Shown: positions 26,479 through 38,721 of the stretch, in pieces | How positions within the stretch are numbered: the stretch's first letter is position 1 | Layout: each line of letters starts with the position of its first letter | Assembly: GCF_000988205.1 (NCBI RefSeq) | Contig: NZ_LAYQ01000023.1 | Coordinates: forward strand, 80,225-144,224 | From: Corynebacterium minutissimum | GTDB taxonomy: Bacteria > Actinomycetota > Actinomycetes > Mycobacteriales > Mycobacteriaceae | Reading direction: 5' to 3' | DNA length: 64,000 nt | Program-made: the position numbers and the translations under genes | Notes under the pieces: generated by a model | What the model saw: only the letters and a program-made list of their open reading frames with translations | Told to the model about the DNA's origin: nothing | Database searches by the model: none

Positions 26479-27324
26479 ATGATCAAAATCGCCGTCCCTA
26501 ACAAAGGCTCTCTGTCCGAGGCCGCTCTGGAGATCCTCAAGGAAGCAGGATATAAGGGCCGTGGTCACAATAAATCGTTGAACGTAGTGGATGAGGACAA
26601 CGGCGTCGAGTTCTTCTTCCTGCGTCCGAAAGATATCGCCATTTATGTCGCGCAGGGTGTCCTTGATCTCGGGATTACTGGCCGCGACTTGGCTCTCGAT
26701 TCGCGCGCGAAATTCAACGAAGTCTTGGACCTCGGTTTTGGCGCCTCGACGTTCCGCTACGCAGCACCAGCGGGGGAGCAGTGGGATGTTCCGAAGCTCC
26801 AGGGCAAGCGCATCGCCACTTCGTACCCTAACGTTGTGCGCAATCACCTCAGCGCGAATGGAATTGAGGCTGACGTCATTCGCCTCGACGGAGCGGTAGA
26901 GATTTCGATTCACCTCGGTGTCGCAGACGTGATCGCAGATGTTGTCTCAACGGGAACTACCCTGCGTCAGCAAGGGCTTAAGCCCTTTGGCGAACCCATC
27001 GTTTCTTCCGAGGCGGTCGTGATCAAGCGCGAGGGCGAAGAAGTCACGGCCGAAGAGAACGTTGTGCTCAGCCGCATTCGCGGAATCCTCAACGCCCGCC
27101 ACTATGTCATGCTCGATTACAACGTGGCGGAAGAGAAGCTCCCAGACGTCGAAGCTGTGACCCCCGGCTTGACTGGTCCCACCATCTCACCACTGGCACG
27201 CGAAGGGTGGGTGGCTGTGCGCGTCATGGTGCCCCGCAAGCAGGCTAATCAGGTGATGGACGCGCTGGAAGGGCTCGGCGCCGAGGCAATCTTGGCTTCA
27301 GATCTGCGAATTGCCCGCTTTTAG
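26479..27324 (+). CDS. hisG: ATP phosphoribosyltransferase, long form
   Basis: 281 residues. Condenses ATP and PRPP, the first and committed step of histidine synthesis. N-terminal periplasmic-binding-protein-like domains (MIKIAVPNKGSLSEAALEIL, GITGRDLALDS) and the PRPP loop in DVIADVVSTGTTLRQQGL are present. The C-terminal 70 residues (WVAVRVMVPRKQANQVMDALEGLG) are the ACT-like histidine-feedback domain, which makes this the homohexameric long form that does not need HisZ. ATG start, 73 bp after hisE. In C. glutamicum hisE-hisG likewise precede aspA. Confidence 0.96.
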   Translation: MIKIAVPNKGSLSEAALEILKEAGYKGRGHNKSLNVVDEDNGVEFFFLRPKDIAIYVAQGVLDLGITGRDLALDSRAKFNEVLDLGFGASTFRYAAPAGEQWDVPKLQGKRIATSYPNVVRNHLSANGIEADVIRLDGAVEISIHLGVADVIADVVSTGTTLRQQGLKPFGEPIVSSEAVVIKREGEEVTAEENVVLSRIRGILNARHYVMLDYNVAEEKLPDVEAVTPGLTGPTISPLAREGWVAVRVMVPRKQANQVMDALEGLGAEAILASDLRIARF

Positions 27325-27363
27325 GGGGAGAATCCAAGCATTTTATTCGCGCTCCTAGCTACG

Positions 27364-27417
27364 ATGGGGGCTGACCATCATCGTTCTTCGATTTTTATGC
27401 AAGGAGTCAGCCCCGAT
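27364..27417 (+). promoter_or_regulatory. Hairpin holding the aspA start codon next to its ribosome site
   Basis: ATGGGGGCTGAC (27364-27375) pairs with GTCAGCCCCGAT (27406-27417), 11 of 12 positions. The 3' arm begins at the last base of the AAGGAG ribosome site (27401-27406) and ends inside the ATG (27416-27418). If formed, it would limit translation. Alternatively the same arms could be a protein-binding dyad. Confidence 0.55.
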
Positions 27418-28948
27418 GGCAAAGACAACTAAGAAGGATGCTCAGCCGGAGGCCAAGGAGACCAAGGACGTGAAGTCCCAGGTCGAGGAAAAAGCCACCA
27501 ACAAGGCTCCGAAGTCCCCGTCCAGCAAAAAGACGCGTACTGAGACTGATCTTCTCGGCTCCGTAGAGGTTCCGAGCGATGCGTACTACGGCGTTCATAC
27601 GCTGCGCGCTATCGAGAACTTCCAGATTTCCTACGTGACCATCAACACCATCCCGGATTTCATCCGCGGTATGGTGCAGGTCAAGAAGGCTACCGCGATG
27701 GCTAACCGCCGTCTGCACGTCCTTCCTAAGAAGAAGGCAGAGGCAATCATCTGGGCTTGTGACCAGATCCTGGAAGAGGGCCGCTGCATGGACCAGTTCC
27801 CGCTGGATGTCTTCCAGGGTGGCGCTGGTACCTCCCTCAACATGAACACCAACGAGGTTGTAGCCAACCTGGCACTCGAGTACCTCGGTGAGGAAAAGGG
27901 TTCCTACGACGTCATCAACCCGAACGATGATGTCAACATGTCCCAGTCCACCAATGACGCATACCCCACCGGCTTCCGCTTGGGCATCTACTACGCCATG
28001 GAAGACCTCATCGAGCGCATCGATACCCTGCAGGCAGCATTCCACGCCAAGGGCAACGAGTTCGTTGACATCCTAAAGATGGGCCGCACCCAGCTGCAGG
28101 ATGCCGTTCCGATGACCCTTGGTGATGAATTCAAGGCCTTCGCGCACAACCTTGCGGAAGAGCAGGCCATCCTGCGTGACGCCCAGAAGCGTCTGCTGGA
28201 GATCAACCTCGGCGCAACCGCTATCGGTACCGGCGTGAATACCCCGGCCGGCTACCGCCACCAGGTCACCGCCGCATTGTCCGAGGTCACTGGTCTGGAG
28301 ATTAAGACCGCCCGCGATCTCATTGAGGCAACCTCTGACTGTGGCGCTTACGTACTGCTGCACTCCACCATCAAGCGTGCAGCAATGAAGCTGGCCAAGA
28401 TCTGTAATGACCTGCGCCTGCTGTCGTCTGGCCCCCGCGCTGGCCTGGCCGAAATCAACCTGCCGCCGCGTCAGGCTGGTTCCTCCATCATGCCGGGTAA
28501 GGTCAACCCGGTTATTCCGGAGGTTGTCAACCAGGTCTGCTTCAAGATCTTCGGCAACGACCACGTCGTCACCATGGCCGCTGAGGCAGGCCAGCTGCAG
28601 CTCAACGTCATGGAGCCGGTGATCGGTGAGGCACTGTTCCAGTCCATCCGCATCATGGGCAACGCCGTCGACACCCTGCGTGAGAAGTGCGTCGTGGGCA
28701 TCACCGCCAACGCTGACGTCTGCCGTGCTTATGTGGAGAACTCCATCGGTATCGTCACCTACCTGAACCCGTTCATCGGCCACCACAACGGTGACCTCAT
28801 TGCCAAGGAGTCCCTGAAGACCGGCAAGGGAGTCAAGGAACTGGTTCTGGAGAAGGGCCTGCTCGACGAGGAAACCCTCAACAAGGTTCTGTCCGTGGAA
28901 AACCTCATGCACCCGGAGTTCCGCGGCCAGCTGTACATCGACGAATAA
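27416..28948 (+). CDS. aspA: Aspartate ammonia-lyase (aspartase)
   Basis: 510 residues. Reversible aspartate to fumarate plus ammonia. Fumarase/aspartase superfamily signature [17 protein letters not shown] holds the catalytic Ser loop; [19 protein letters not shown] and EATSDCGAY are further substrate-binding segments. Residues 1-42 are an added Lys/Glu-rich, disordered extension ([18 protein letters not shown]) absent from the roughly 468-residue enterobacterial enzyme; its role is unknown. AAGGAG nine bases before the ATG is partly caught in a hairpin. A strong terminator follows, then a dicarboxylate transporter gene, which makes an aspartate/fumarate/succinate exchange module likely. Confidence 0.95.
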   Translation: MAKTTKKDAQPEAKETKDVKSQVEEKATNKAPKSPSSKKTRTETDLLGSVEVPSDAYYGVHTLRAIENFQISYVTINTIPDFIRGMVQVKKATAMANRRLHVLPKKKAEAIIWACDQILEEGRCMDQFPLDVFQGGAGTSLNMNTNEVVANLALEYLGEEKGSYDVINPNDDVNMSQSTNDAYPTGFRLGIYYAMEDLIERIDTLQAAFHAKGNEFVDILKMGRTQLQDAVPMTLGDEFKAFAHNLAEEQAILRDAQKRLLEINLGATAIGTGVNTPAGYRHQVTAALSEVTGLEIKTARDLIEATSDCGAYVLLHSTIKRAAMKLAKICNDLRLLSSGPRAGLAEINLPPRQAGSSIMPGKVNPVIPEVVNQVCFKIFGNDHVVTMAAEAGQLQLNVMEPVIGEALFQSIRIMGNAVDTLREKCVVGITANADVCRAYVENSIGIVTYLNPFIGHHNGDLIAKESLKTGKGVKELVLEKGLLDEETLNKVLSVENLMHPEFRGQLYIDE

Positions 28949-28993
28949 ATCGTCGCCCAGCACTAGCGAGAGCGAATCGCTCATGCTGTACAA

Positions 28994-29035
28994 CACACGC
29001 CCGCGCTGCCTCAATGATGGCGGCGCGGGCGTGTG
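28994..29035 (+). terminator. Terminator after aspA
   Basis: Perfect 13-bp GC-rich stem CACACGCCCGCGC (28994-29006) / GCGCGGGCGTGTG (29023-29035), followed by CCCGTTTTC. Rho-independent type, 45 bp past the aspA stop. Confidence 0.85.
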
Positions 29036-29098
29036 CCCGTTTTCAACCACACCAGGTATCACGCCCTCTCTCGAGACCGAGCCGTCGGTGCGCACTTT

Positions 29099-29114
29099 TG
29101 TGGAAACGGACACA
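29099..29114. promoter_or_regulatory. Possible GlxR (Crp-type) site upstream of dcu
   Basis: TGTGGAAACGGACACA keeps the TGTG-N8-CACA core of the corynebacterial GlxR consensus (TGTGA-N6-TCACA) with two mismatches, about 140 bp before the dicarboxylate transporter gene. Fit is moderate; no experiment supports it. Confidence 0.4.
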
Positions 29115-29252
29115 ATCGGGCCTGAATACTCGCTAAAGCCACACCAATAGGGAAGAATAAAAACTGTCAGTTCTCGCGCCATGGTCGTGTTCTGACCGCC
29201 GCGCGAATTACCACCCATACTGCAGTTCAACTGCACATATTGGAGTTACACA

Positions 29253-30560
29253 ATGGTTGTAGTGCACATCCTCATCGTCCTTGCGGCGATCTATCTCGGT
29301 GCCCGAATCGGTTCAATCGGCATTGGTATGGCCGGCGGCTTGGGCGTTCTACTTTTAGGCCTCACCGGCGTCCCCGTCACCCGCGAAGATATCCCCTTCG
29401 ATGTCATCGGCATCATCATGACCGTTATCGCGGCCATCGCTGCCATGCAGCGCGCCGGCGGCATGGACTATCTGGTCTACCTGGCAGAGAGATTCCTTCG
29501 TAAAAACCCGAAGAAGATCACGTTCTATGCCCCGGTCGTCACGTGGCTGATGACCGTTCTGGCAGGCACTGGACACACCGCTTTTTCCACGCTCCCGGTT
29601 ATCGTCGAGGTCGCCAAGGAAGGCAAGGTCCGCCCCTCACGCCCGTTGTCCATCGCGGTTGTTGCCTCGCAGATGGCCATCTGCGCCTCACCCATCTCTG
29701 CGGCCGTAATCTTGCTGGCCTCCCTGTTGGAGCCCATGGGCGTGGGCTATTTGCAGATCCTCGCCGTGCTCATTCCTGCGACGTTCCTCTCCATTTTCCC
29801 TGCCGCCTGGATTGCCAACCGAGCAGGCGCTGAGCTCGAAGATGATCCCGTTTACCAAGAACGCAAGGCCCAAGGCCTGGTAAAGATGCCACAGGGCTCC
29901 CACAACTACAGCCCGGTGCAGGGCGCCAAGACCTCCGTGATCATCTTCCTGGTTGCCATCGTCATCGTTATGCTGTGGGCCACCCTGACCTCCTCCCAGG
30001 TAGGACTCATCGAAGAGCCGACTCTGCCCCGTAACGAAGCCATCATGACGGTGATGCTTACCGCTGCAACCCTCATCGTCATGATCACCAAGATCTCCGC
30101 TGGCGATGTACTCAACACCCCAGTGTTCAAGTCTGGCATGTCTGCCTGTATCTGTGTGCTTGGTGTGGCCTGGTTGGGCACCACGCTGATTAACCACTAC
30201 ATGGAGGACATCCAGGCCATTTCCGGGTCCATCATCGAGTCCGCCCCATGGTTGCTGGCCATCGTGCTCTTCTTTGCTGCGGCGCTGCTGTACTCGCAGG
30301 CAGCCACCACCAAGGCTCTCATGCCTGCGGCCCTGGCCCTTGGCGTCAACCCGCTGACCGCAGTCGCTGCCTTCCCCGCGGTATCCGCTCTGTTCATTCT
30401 GCCGACGTACCCGACCCTGTTGGCGGCCGTTGAAATGGATGACACTGGCTCGACCCGAATCGGAAAGGCTGTCTTCAACCACCCGTTCATCATTCCTGGC
30501 ACTGTGAGCATCGTCTTGTCGGTCCTCCTGTGCTATGCCATCGGCGCAGTCGTTCTCTAG
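29253..30560 (+). CDS. dcuB: Anaerobic C4-dicarboxylate transporter, Dcu family
   Basis: 435 residues with about eleven membrane segments, matching DcuA/DcuB over the full length: N-terminal IYLGARIGSIGIGMAGGLGVLLLGL, PVVTWLMTVLAGTGHTAFSTLPVI, SQMAICASPISAAVILLASLLEP, and PAALALGVNPLTAVAAFPAVSALFILPTYPTL. Dcu carriers exchange fumarate or aspartate for succinate. The pairing with aspA supports fumarate respiration or aspartate catabolism. I cannot separate DcuA from DcuB by eye. GGAG lies eight bases before the ATG. An AT-rich hairpin follows the stop. Confidence 0.88.
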   Translation: MVVVHILIVLAAIYLGARIGSIGIGMAGGLGVLLLGLTGVPVTREDIPFDVIGIIMTVIAAIAAMQRAGGMDYLVYLAERFLRKNPKKITFYAPVVTWLMTVLAGTGHTAFSTLPVIVEVAKEGKVRPSRPLSIAVVASQMAICASPISAAVILLASLLEPMGVGYLQILAVLIPATFLSIFPAAWIANRAGAELEDDPVYQERKAQGLVKMPQGSHNYSPVQGAKTSVIIFLVAIVIVMLWATLTSSQVGLIEEPTLPRNEAIMTVMLTAATLIVMITKISAGDVLNTPVFKSGMSACICVLGVAWLGTTLINHYMEDIQAISGSIIESAPWLLAIVLFFAAALLYSQAATTKALMPAALALGVNPLTAVAAFPAVSALFILPTYPTLLAAVEMDDTGSTRIGKAVFNHPFIIPGTVSIVLSVLLCYAIGAVVL

Positions 30561-30564
30561 CATT

Positions 30565-30585
30565 ATCAAAAAATTATTTGATTTT
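30565..30585 (+). terminator. AT-rich hairpin after dcu
   Basis: ATCAAA (30565-30570) / TTTGAT (30577-30582) with the loop AAATTA, followed by TTT. Weak but directly after the transporter stop and ahead of the fhs promoter. Confidence 0.4.
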
Positions 30586-30622
30586 GCTCAAGACACTTCT
30601 TTAGCGCGCTAAGCTGGTGGGC

Positions 30623-32289
30623 ATGACTACGCAACCTTCTGATGTTGAGATCGCTCAAGCCCACCAGCTCGAACCCATCACTGATATTGCCGCCCGCGCC
30701 GGTATCCCAGCGCCCGCTCTTATCCCTTATGGCAGAACAAAGCCAAAGTAAATATCACCCAAGTTGGGGATACCCCCGCCAACGGCAAGCTCGTCCTCGT
30801 TACTGGTGTCTCGCCGACTCCAGCAGGCGAGGGCAAATCCACTGTCCTTATCGGTTTGACCGATGCCCTCACGCAGCTGGGGAAGAAGGCTATCGTGGCA
30901 CTGCGCGAGCCCTCCCAGGGCCCCGTCATGGGCATTAAGGGAGGTGCCGCGGGAGGCGGCTACTCCCAGGTTGTTCCCATGGAGGACATCAACCTCCATT
31001 TCACGGGTGACTTCCACGCCATCTCTGCGGCGACCAATACCTTGGCCGCCATCATCGATAACCACATCCACCAAGGCAACTCTCTCAACATCGATCCGCG
31101 TCGCATCACCTGGCAGCGCTGTATCGACGTCAACGACCGCGCGCTGCGCAATGTCGTCACCGGTCTTGGCGGCCCAGCCCACGGTGTACCGGGGGAGACC
31201 GGTTTCACCATTACCGCGGCATCCGAAATCATGGCCATCCTGGGACTCGCCACCGACTTGGCAGACCTGAAGAAGCGCCTCGGCGACATCACCGTGGGGT
31301 ACACCTACGACCAGAAGCCGGTCACTGCCCGCGAGTTGGGGGCAGAAGGCGCGCTCACAGCGCTGATGCGCGATGCACTCAACCCCAACTTGGTGCAAAC
31401 TCTCGGCGGAACTCCGGCCTTCGTCCACGGCGGACCATTTGCCAACATCGCTCACGGCTGCAACACGCTTCTCGCTACCCAGACCGCGATGCGCTTCGGC
31501 GACATCGTCCTCACTGAGGCTGGCTTCGGCGCGGATCTCGGCGGTGAGAAATTCCTCGACGTCAAGTCCCGCTTCGGTGACCTCGATGTCGCCGGTGCCG
31601 TCGTCGTGGCGACAATCCGTTCCCAGAAGTACAACGGTGGCCAGCCACGTGAGGAACTGACTACGGAAAACGTGGAAGCGTTGAAGAAGGGCGTGGTCAA
31701 CCTCGAGCGCCACGTGGAGAACCTCCGCAAGTTTGGTCTGACCCCAGTGGTGGCCCTCAACCTCTTCGGCAGCGATACCGATGCCGAGCGCGAGTTCATG
31801 CGCCAGTGGGCGGCAGACTTTGACGTCGCGCTCGAGGAAGCAGAGGTGTGGGCCAAGGGAGGCTCCGGCGCCACCGCGCTAGCTGAGCGCCTTTTGGACA
31901 GCCTCTCCGAAGGCTCCTCTCACCAGCTTTACGATCCCGCCGATGGTATCGAGGCATCCATCGAGACCATCGCCACGGAAATCTACCGCGCAGAACGCGT
32001 CGAGTATTCCTCCAAGGCCCTCAAGGATCTCAAGTACATCAAGGACAACGGCTGGGAGAAGTTCCCCGTCGTTATCTCTAAAACCCAGTACTCCTTCTCC
32101 GATGATCCCAGCCAGCTCGGTGCTCCGGAAGGCCACGTCCTCCACGTCCGCGAGCTGCAGCCGCGCACCGGCGCTGGTTTCATCGTTGCCCTAACCGGTG
32201 ACGTCATGACCATGCCGGGCCTGCCGAAGAAGCCCGCGGCGAACAACATCGACGTTGCCGCTGACGGATCGATCTCCGGCTTGTTCTAA
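30623..32289 (+). pseudogene. fhs: Formate-tetrahydrofolate ligase, apparent 1-nt deletion near codon 40
   Basis: Makes 10-formyl-THF from formate, THF and ATP. The reading starts MTTQPSDVEIAQAHQLEPI and reaches IPYGRTK, then runs into a TAA at 30749. Restoring one G (AAGCCAAAG to AAGGCCAAAG, near 30742-30744) continues as AKVNITQVGDTPANGKLVLV and the ATP loop TPAGEGKST, giving 555 residues, the normal size. Downstream is intact to FSGLF-type end GSISGLF, with GGAAGGGYSQVVPMEDINLHFTGD typical of Fhs. Without correction the first usable ATG (30856) loses the nucleotide loop. TAAGCT (30610-30615) is seven bases before ATG 30623, so leaderless. Probably a sequence error. Confidence 0.9.
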
Positions 32290-32316
32290 GCCTCCGTGCG
32301 GTCTACGCAGCGCAAT

Positions 32317-33120
32317 CTACGCGGTCTGGTCGGGCCACCCGGGATACTCGGGTGGCGTTCCACCAAAAGCCGGGCAGAGGTCTTGGAACGAGCACCAACC
32401 GCACAGCTTTGAAGTCTTCGGCCTAAAGTCTCCGGCCTTGCCATCGCCTTCGATTCTGGCCCAGAGCTCGCCTAGGTCGCGCTCGAAATACTCCAGTTCC
32501 TCCGGTCCCGGCGTGAGGAACATAGAGTCCAGAACCTTGAGGTACATCAGCCGCAGCTGCGTAGGGATGGTGCCGAGTAGCCGCCAGTACACCAGCGCGT
32601 AGAAATTCATTTGGAACTGCGCGTCCTGGGAATAACGGGGGAGCGGCTTCTTTCCGGTCTTATAGTCGACCACACGCACCTCGCCGGTGGGGGCGACGTC
32701 GACGCGGTCGATAAACCCGCGCACCGGCACGCCGTTGGGCAGCACGGTGTCGACGTACATTTCGCACTCGTGGGCGTCGAAACCTTGCGGGTTTTCCATC
32801 TGGAAGTAGCCCTTGATGAGCTCACGTGCTTCGACGAAGAAGTCGAGTTCTTCCTGTTCTGGGACTAATTCGCGTAGCTCGGGATCGGATTCAATCATCA
32901 CTGCCCATTCGGGCTTAATCATCTTCACCGCCACCGGGTACTCCCGCTCCTCGCGGGGTAGCTGGTGCATCTTTTCCAGGACGGCGTGGACCAGCGTTCC
33001 CTTGACCTGTGCCTTCGTCTTGGGCTCGGGGAGCTTGTCGATGGCCCGGAAGCGATAGAGCAGCGGGCACTGCTTGTAATCGGAGGCGCGGGAAGGGGAG
33101 AGGGCTAGTCGTTTCGGCAT
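32317..33120 (-). CDS. RecB-like PD-(D/E)XK nuclease with predicted Fe-S cluster
   Basis: 267 residues from ATG 33120 (codons continue to 33150). The N-terminus SPSRASDYKQCPLLYRF and GTLVHAVLEKM match the AddB/Cas4-type family. The catalytic site is in PVRGFIDRVDVA and RVVDYKTGK (PD-(D/E)XK metal and lysine residues). C-terminal CGWCSFQDLCP with the N-terminal Cys gives four cysteines, the usual [4Fe-4S] arrangement. Present widely in actinobacteria as a lone RecB-family exonuclease; the pathway is unknown, DNA repair being likely. TAGGCT lies ten bases before the ATG. Convergent with fhs, 28 bp apart. Confidence 0.88.
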   Translation of the reverse strand: MPKRLALSPSRASDYKQCPLLYRFRAIDKLPEPKTKAQVKGTLVHAVLEKMHQLPREEREYPVAVKMIKPEWAVMIESDPELRELVPEQEELDFFVEARELIKGYFQMENPQGFDAHECEMYVDTVLPNGVPVRGFIDRVDVAPTGEVRVVDYKTGKKPLPRYSQDAQFQMNFYALVYWRLLGTIPTQLRLMYLKVLDSMFLTPGPEELEYFERDLGELWARIEGDGKAGDFRPKTSKLCGWCSFQDLCPAFGGTPPEYPGWPDQTA

Positions 33121-33195
33121 AATGTTTCTCAGCCTAGCGCATAGGCACACACAGTCCTTCCGGCATCACCCGGCAGTCCGTGGCAAGCTGGAAGC

Positions 33196-34457
33196 ATGAG
33201 CACTACGCAAGATTTTCTCGATTTCATCGCCGCCAGCCCGTCCTCCTACCACGCGGCTGAGGAGGTAGCGCGCAGACTCGTTGAGGCGGGTTTTAGCCGC
33301 CAGGATGAGTCCGCCGAGTGGTCAGCCGAACCGGGCGGCCACGTCATGGTCCGGGGTGGTGCGGTCATGGCATGGTTTGTCCCCGAGGGCGCGAGCCCGG
33401 ACTCCGGCTTCCGGATTATCGGCTCCCATACTGATTCGCCCGGTCTTGCTCTCAAGCCCACCCCAGATTTCGACTCCGCCGGTTGGCAGCAGGTGGCCGT
33501 GGAAGTCTATGGCGGTGTGCTTCTCCACAGCTGGTTCGACCGCGAGCTCACCGTGGGCGGCCAGGTCATCACGAAGGATGGTAGCCGCCACTTGGTCAAT
33601 ACCGGGCCTCTCCTGCGCCTGCCTTCCTTGGCGATCCACCTCTACCGCAAGGATGAGTTCAAGCCGGATCGCCAGCGCCACATGCAGCCGGTGCTCTCCG
33701 TAGGCACTCCGGAGACGTCGGTGATGGGGGTCGTCGGCAAGCAGCTTGGCGTTGCTCCGGAAGACATTGCTTCCTTCAACCTCATTACCGCCGATGCCCA
33801 GCGTGGTGAAGTCTTTGGCGCCGGCGAAAAGCTCATCGCTGCTGGACGCATGGACAACCTCTCTTCCGTCCACGCCTCCCTGCGTGCCCTTCTCGCCGCT
33901 GCCCGCAACGCCGACTCGATTGAGCACAAGGACATCCTCGTCATGGCGGCCTTCGACCATGAAGAAGTTGGCTCCTCTTCGCGCTATGGCGCTGGTGGGC
34001 CGATTCTGGGGGATATCCTTACCCGCACCGCGCGGGCGCTCGGCGCAAACGAGGAGCAGCGCTTCCAAATGTTCGCGCGCTCCAGCTGTGTGTCGGCCGA
34101 TGCCGCCCACTCCGTGCACCCGAACTACGCGGAAAAGCACGATCCCACCCACCACCCGATCATCGGCCAGGGGCCGGTGACCAAGATCAACGGCAACCAG
34201 CGCTACGCTTCCGACGCCAACACTGTGGCCCTGTGGGAATCTGCCTGCCGCCGTGCGGGCGTTCCGGTCCAGCGCTTCGTGGGAAATAACGATGTCCCGT
34301 GTGGCTCCACCATCGGGCCGATTTCTGCCACCCGTCTGGGCATCCCTACCGTTGATGTGGGAGTGCCGATGCTCTCGATGCACTCGATCCGCGAGCTGGT
34401 AGGCGAGCGCGACCAACTATGCTTGGTAACGCCCTTGAGGCATACTTGGTGGGTTAA
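33196..34457 (+). pseudogene. apeB: M18-family aminopeptidase, apparent 1-nt deletion close to the C-terminus
   Basis: Zinc aminopeptidase (aspartyl aminopeptidase-like), 420 residues after repair. Seen: GSHTDSPGLALKP with a metal His, FDRELTVGG, AAFDHEEVGSSSRYGAGGP with the catalytic Glu pair, and GVPMLSMHSIRELVGERD. At about 34430-34434 one G is missing: ACGCCCTTGAGG restored to ACGGCCCTTGAGG reads TALEAYLVG and then stops at 34457, the expected M18 ending. As given, the frame instead runs on into the next gene, producing a false 711-residue fusion with TrmI. ATG 33196; CAAGCT six bases upstream is a poor -10 box. Confidence 0.85.
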
Positions 34458-34494
34458 TCCTAGCCACCCAAACTATGTGAAAGGTTCCCACGCC

Positions 34495-36944
<2,450 letters not shown>

Positions 36945-36946
36945 CC

Positions 36947-38491
36947 ATGAGCCGTGTTCTAGGAACCGAAACTGAATATGGAATCTCCACGCCGTCCAAC
37001 CCGGCGCTGTCACCGATCGTGACCTCCACCCATGCAGTTGTGGCTTATGCCGCCCTGCATACCGGTGCGCGCTCCCGCTGGGATTTTCGGGAAGAGCACC
37101 CGCTGCGCGATAGCCGCGGCTTCGATCTCAAGCGCTACCACACCGTGCCGGTGGTGGACCCGAACGCGCTGGGTGTGGCCAACGTGGTGACCGCCAATGG
37201 CGCGCGTTTCTACGTCGACCACGCCCACCCCGAATACTCCTCACCGGAGTGCACGAATGCCTGGGATGCGATGCTTTACGACGCCGCCGGTGACCTCATC
37301 CTGCGCCGTGCAGGGGAGGCCGTAGCATCGCTGACCGCGCAGGGCACGTCCGTGTTGGCCACACACGATCCCTGCCCGCCGCTGAAGTTTTACAAGAACA
37401 ATGTGGACGGCAAGGGTGCTTCCTATGGCAGCCACGAGAATTACCAGTACTCTCGGGACACCGACTTCGATGATATTGCCCAGGGGCTGATTCCTTTCTT
37501 CGTTGCCCGCCAAGTGGTCACCGGTGCCGGCCGCATGGGTGTGGGCGTCGATGGAGAGGAGCCAGGTTTCCAAATTTCGCAGCGCGCGGACTACATCGAG
37601 CAGGAAATCTCCCTAGAAACCACCCTTAACCGCGGTATCATCAACACCCGCGACGAGCCGCACGCGGTCGCCGAAGACTTCGGCCGCCTGCACGTCATCA
37701 TCGGTGACGCCACGATGTCCCACACCTCGACGCTGCTCAAGCTAGGCATGACCTCGCTAGTACTCGATGCCATCGAGAGCGGCGTGGATTTTAGTGATCT
37801 GCGCCTAGCAGAGCCGGTGGCGGAGGTGCAGCGGGTGAGCCGCGACCTTACCTTGACTCATCAGCTGGTGCTTCGCGACGGCCGCCGCCTCACCGCCCTC
37901 GACATCCTCGCCGTCTACCGCGAAAGGGTTACCGCCACCTCCGCAGCGGATGAAAAGGTACTCACCGCCTGGGACGAGGTTGTCGCGCTTCTGGCCGACA
38001 ACCCGCTCAAGGCCGCCCACCTGCTGGATTGGGTAGCAAAATACCGCTTGATTAAGGGCTACCTGGACCGCGGCGTGGCGGCCGATGATCCGAAACTGGC
38101 ACTCATCGATCTGCAGTACACCGACATCGATCCGGCAAAGTCCCTCTACCATGCGCTCGTGCGCAAGGGGCAGATGCGTACCTTGGTCAGCGAGGAAGAG
38201 ATTGCTGCTGCAGCGGAAACGCCGCCCGCGGATACCCGCGCCTACCTGCGGGGCCATGCCACCCGGAAGTTCGGGGAGGATGTCTTGGCGGCGTCCTGGC
38301 AATCGCTGACCTTCCGCATCGGTGAGGCCGAGGGCGCCAACTCTGGTACTGCCTGCGTGGCACTCGACGACACAAAAAGGCTCGGGCAGGACGAGGTGGG
38401 CGCTCTGCTGGAATCTGCGGACAGCGCCGCCGACTTCGTTAATAGTTTGCGCCAGCTCGGGGTGCGAATCGAGTACCCTACACTGTATTAG
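36947..38491 (+). CDS. dop: Depupylase / Pup deamidase Dop
   Basis: 514 residues, glutamine-synthetase-like fold shared with PafA. The N-terminal MSRVLGTETEYGISTPS holds the metal-binding Glu; VDHAHPEYSSPEC, CPPLKFYKNNVDGKG and SHENYQYSRD are conserved active-site segments. The Dop-specific loop around residues 40-80 (ARSRWDFREEHPLRDSRGFDL) distinguishes it from PafA. Since this Pup already ends in Glu, deamidation is not needed and the main role is removing Pup from targets. Starts two bases after the arc stop, with GGGAG eight bases before the ATG. Confidence 0.95.
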   Translation: MSRVLGTETEYGISTPSNPALSPIVTSTHAVVAYAALHTGARSRWDFREEHPLRDSRGFDLKRYHTVPVVDPNALGVANVVTANGARFYVDHAHPEYSSPECTNAWDAMLYDAAGDLILRRAGEAVASLTAQGTSVLATHDPCPPLKFYKNNVDGKGASYGSHENYQYSRDTDFDDIAQGLIPFFVARQVVTGAGRMGVGVDGEEPGFQISQRADYIEQEISLETTLNRGIINTRDEPHAVAEDFGRLHVIIGDATMSHTSTLLKLGMTSLVLDAIESGVDFSDLRLAEPVAEVQRVSRDLTLTHQLVLRDGRRLTALDILAVYRERVTATSAADEKVLTAWDEVVALLADNPLKAAHLLDWVAKYRLIKGYLDRGVAADDPKLALIDLQYTDIDPAKSLYHALVRKGQMRTLVSEEEIAAAAETPPADTRAYLRGHATRKFGEDVLAASWQSLTFRIGEAEGANSGTACVALDDTKRLGQDEVGALLESADSAADFVNSLRQLGVRIEYPTLY

Positions 38492-38527
38492 CGCAGCATT
38501 TTCCACTCGCGAAAGGAGCTCTTAAGA

Positions 38528-38719
38528 ATGAGCGGACAGCAGTCTCAGATCAACGCCGGTGGCGGCAACGGTCAAGGAGGCGACACTCCGGAGTTCGACG
38601 CCGGACAAGTCAGCATCAACAGCGCGGGTACCGATGACCTCCTCGATGAGATTGACGGCCTTTTGGAGTCCAATGCCGAGGAGTTCGTGCGCTCCTACGT
38701 CCAAAAGGGCGGCGAATAA
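38528..38719 (+). CDS. pup: Prokaryotic ubiquitin-like protein Pup
   Basis: 63 residues, intrinsically disordered, with the conserved C-terminal helix [26 protein letters not shown]. It ends in Gly-Gly-Glu, the ready-to-ligate form, rather than the Gly-Gly-Gln of M. tuberculosis. Attached through its C-terminal Glu side chain to target lysines by PafA and recognised by the ARC coiled coil. AAGGAG lies about nine bases before the ATG. Gene order dop-pup-pafA; pafA follows two bases after the stop, with no prcB or prcA between them. Confidence 0.97.
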   Translation: MSGQQSQINAGGGNGQGGDTPEFDAGQVSINSAGTDDLLDEIDGLLESNAEEFVRSYVQKGGE

Positions 38720-38721
38720 AG

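Noticed and set aside
28073..29236. 387-codon frame opposite aspA
   Set aside because: Antisense of the aspartase; rich in Asp/His/Gly/Val with no recognisable family.
33322..34416. 364-codon frame opposite apeB
   Set aside because: Shadow of the aminopeptidase; no motifs.
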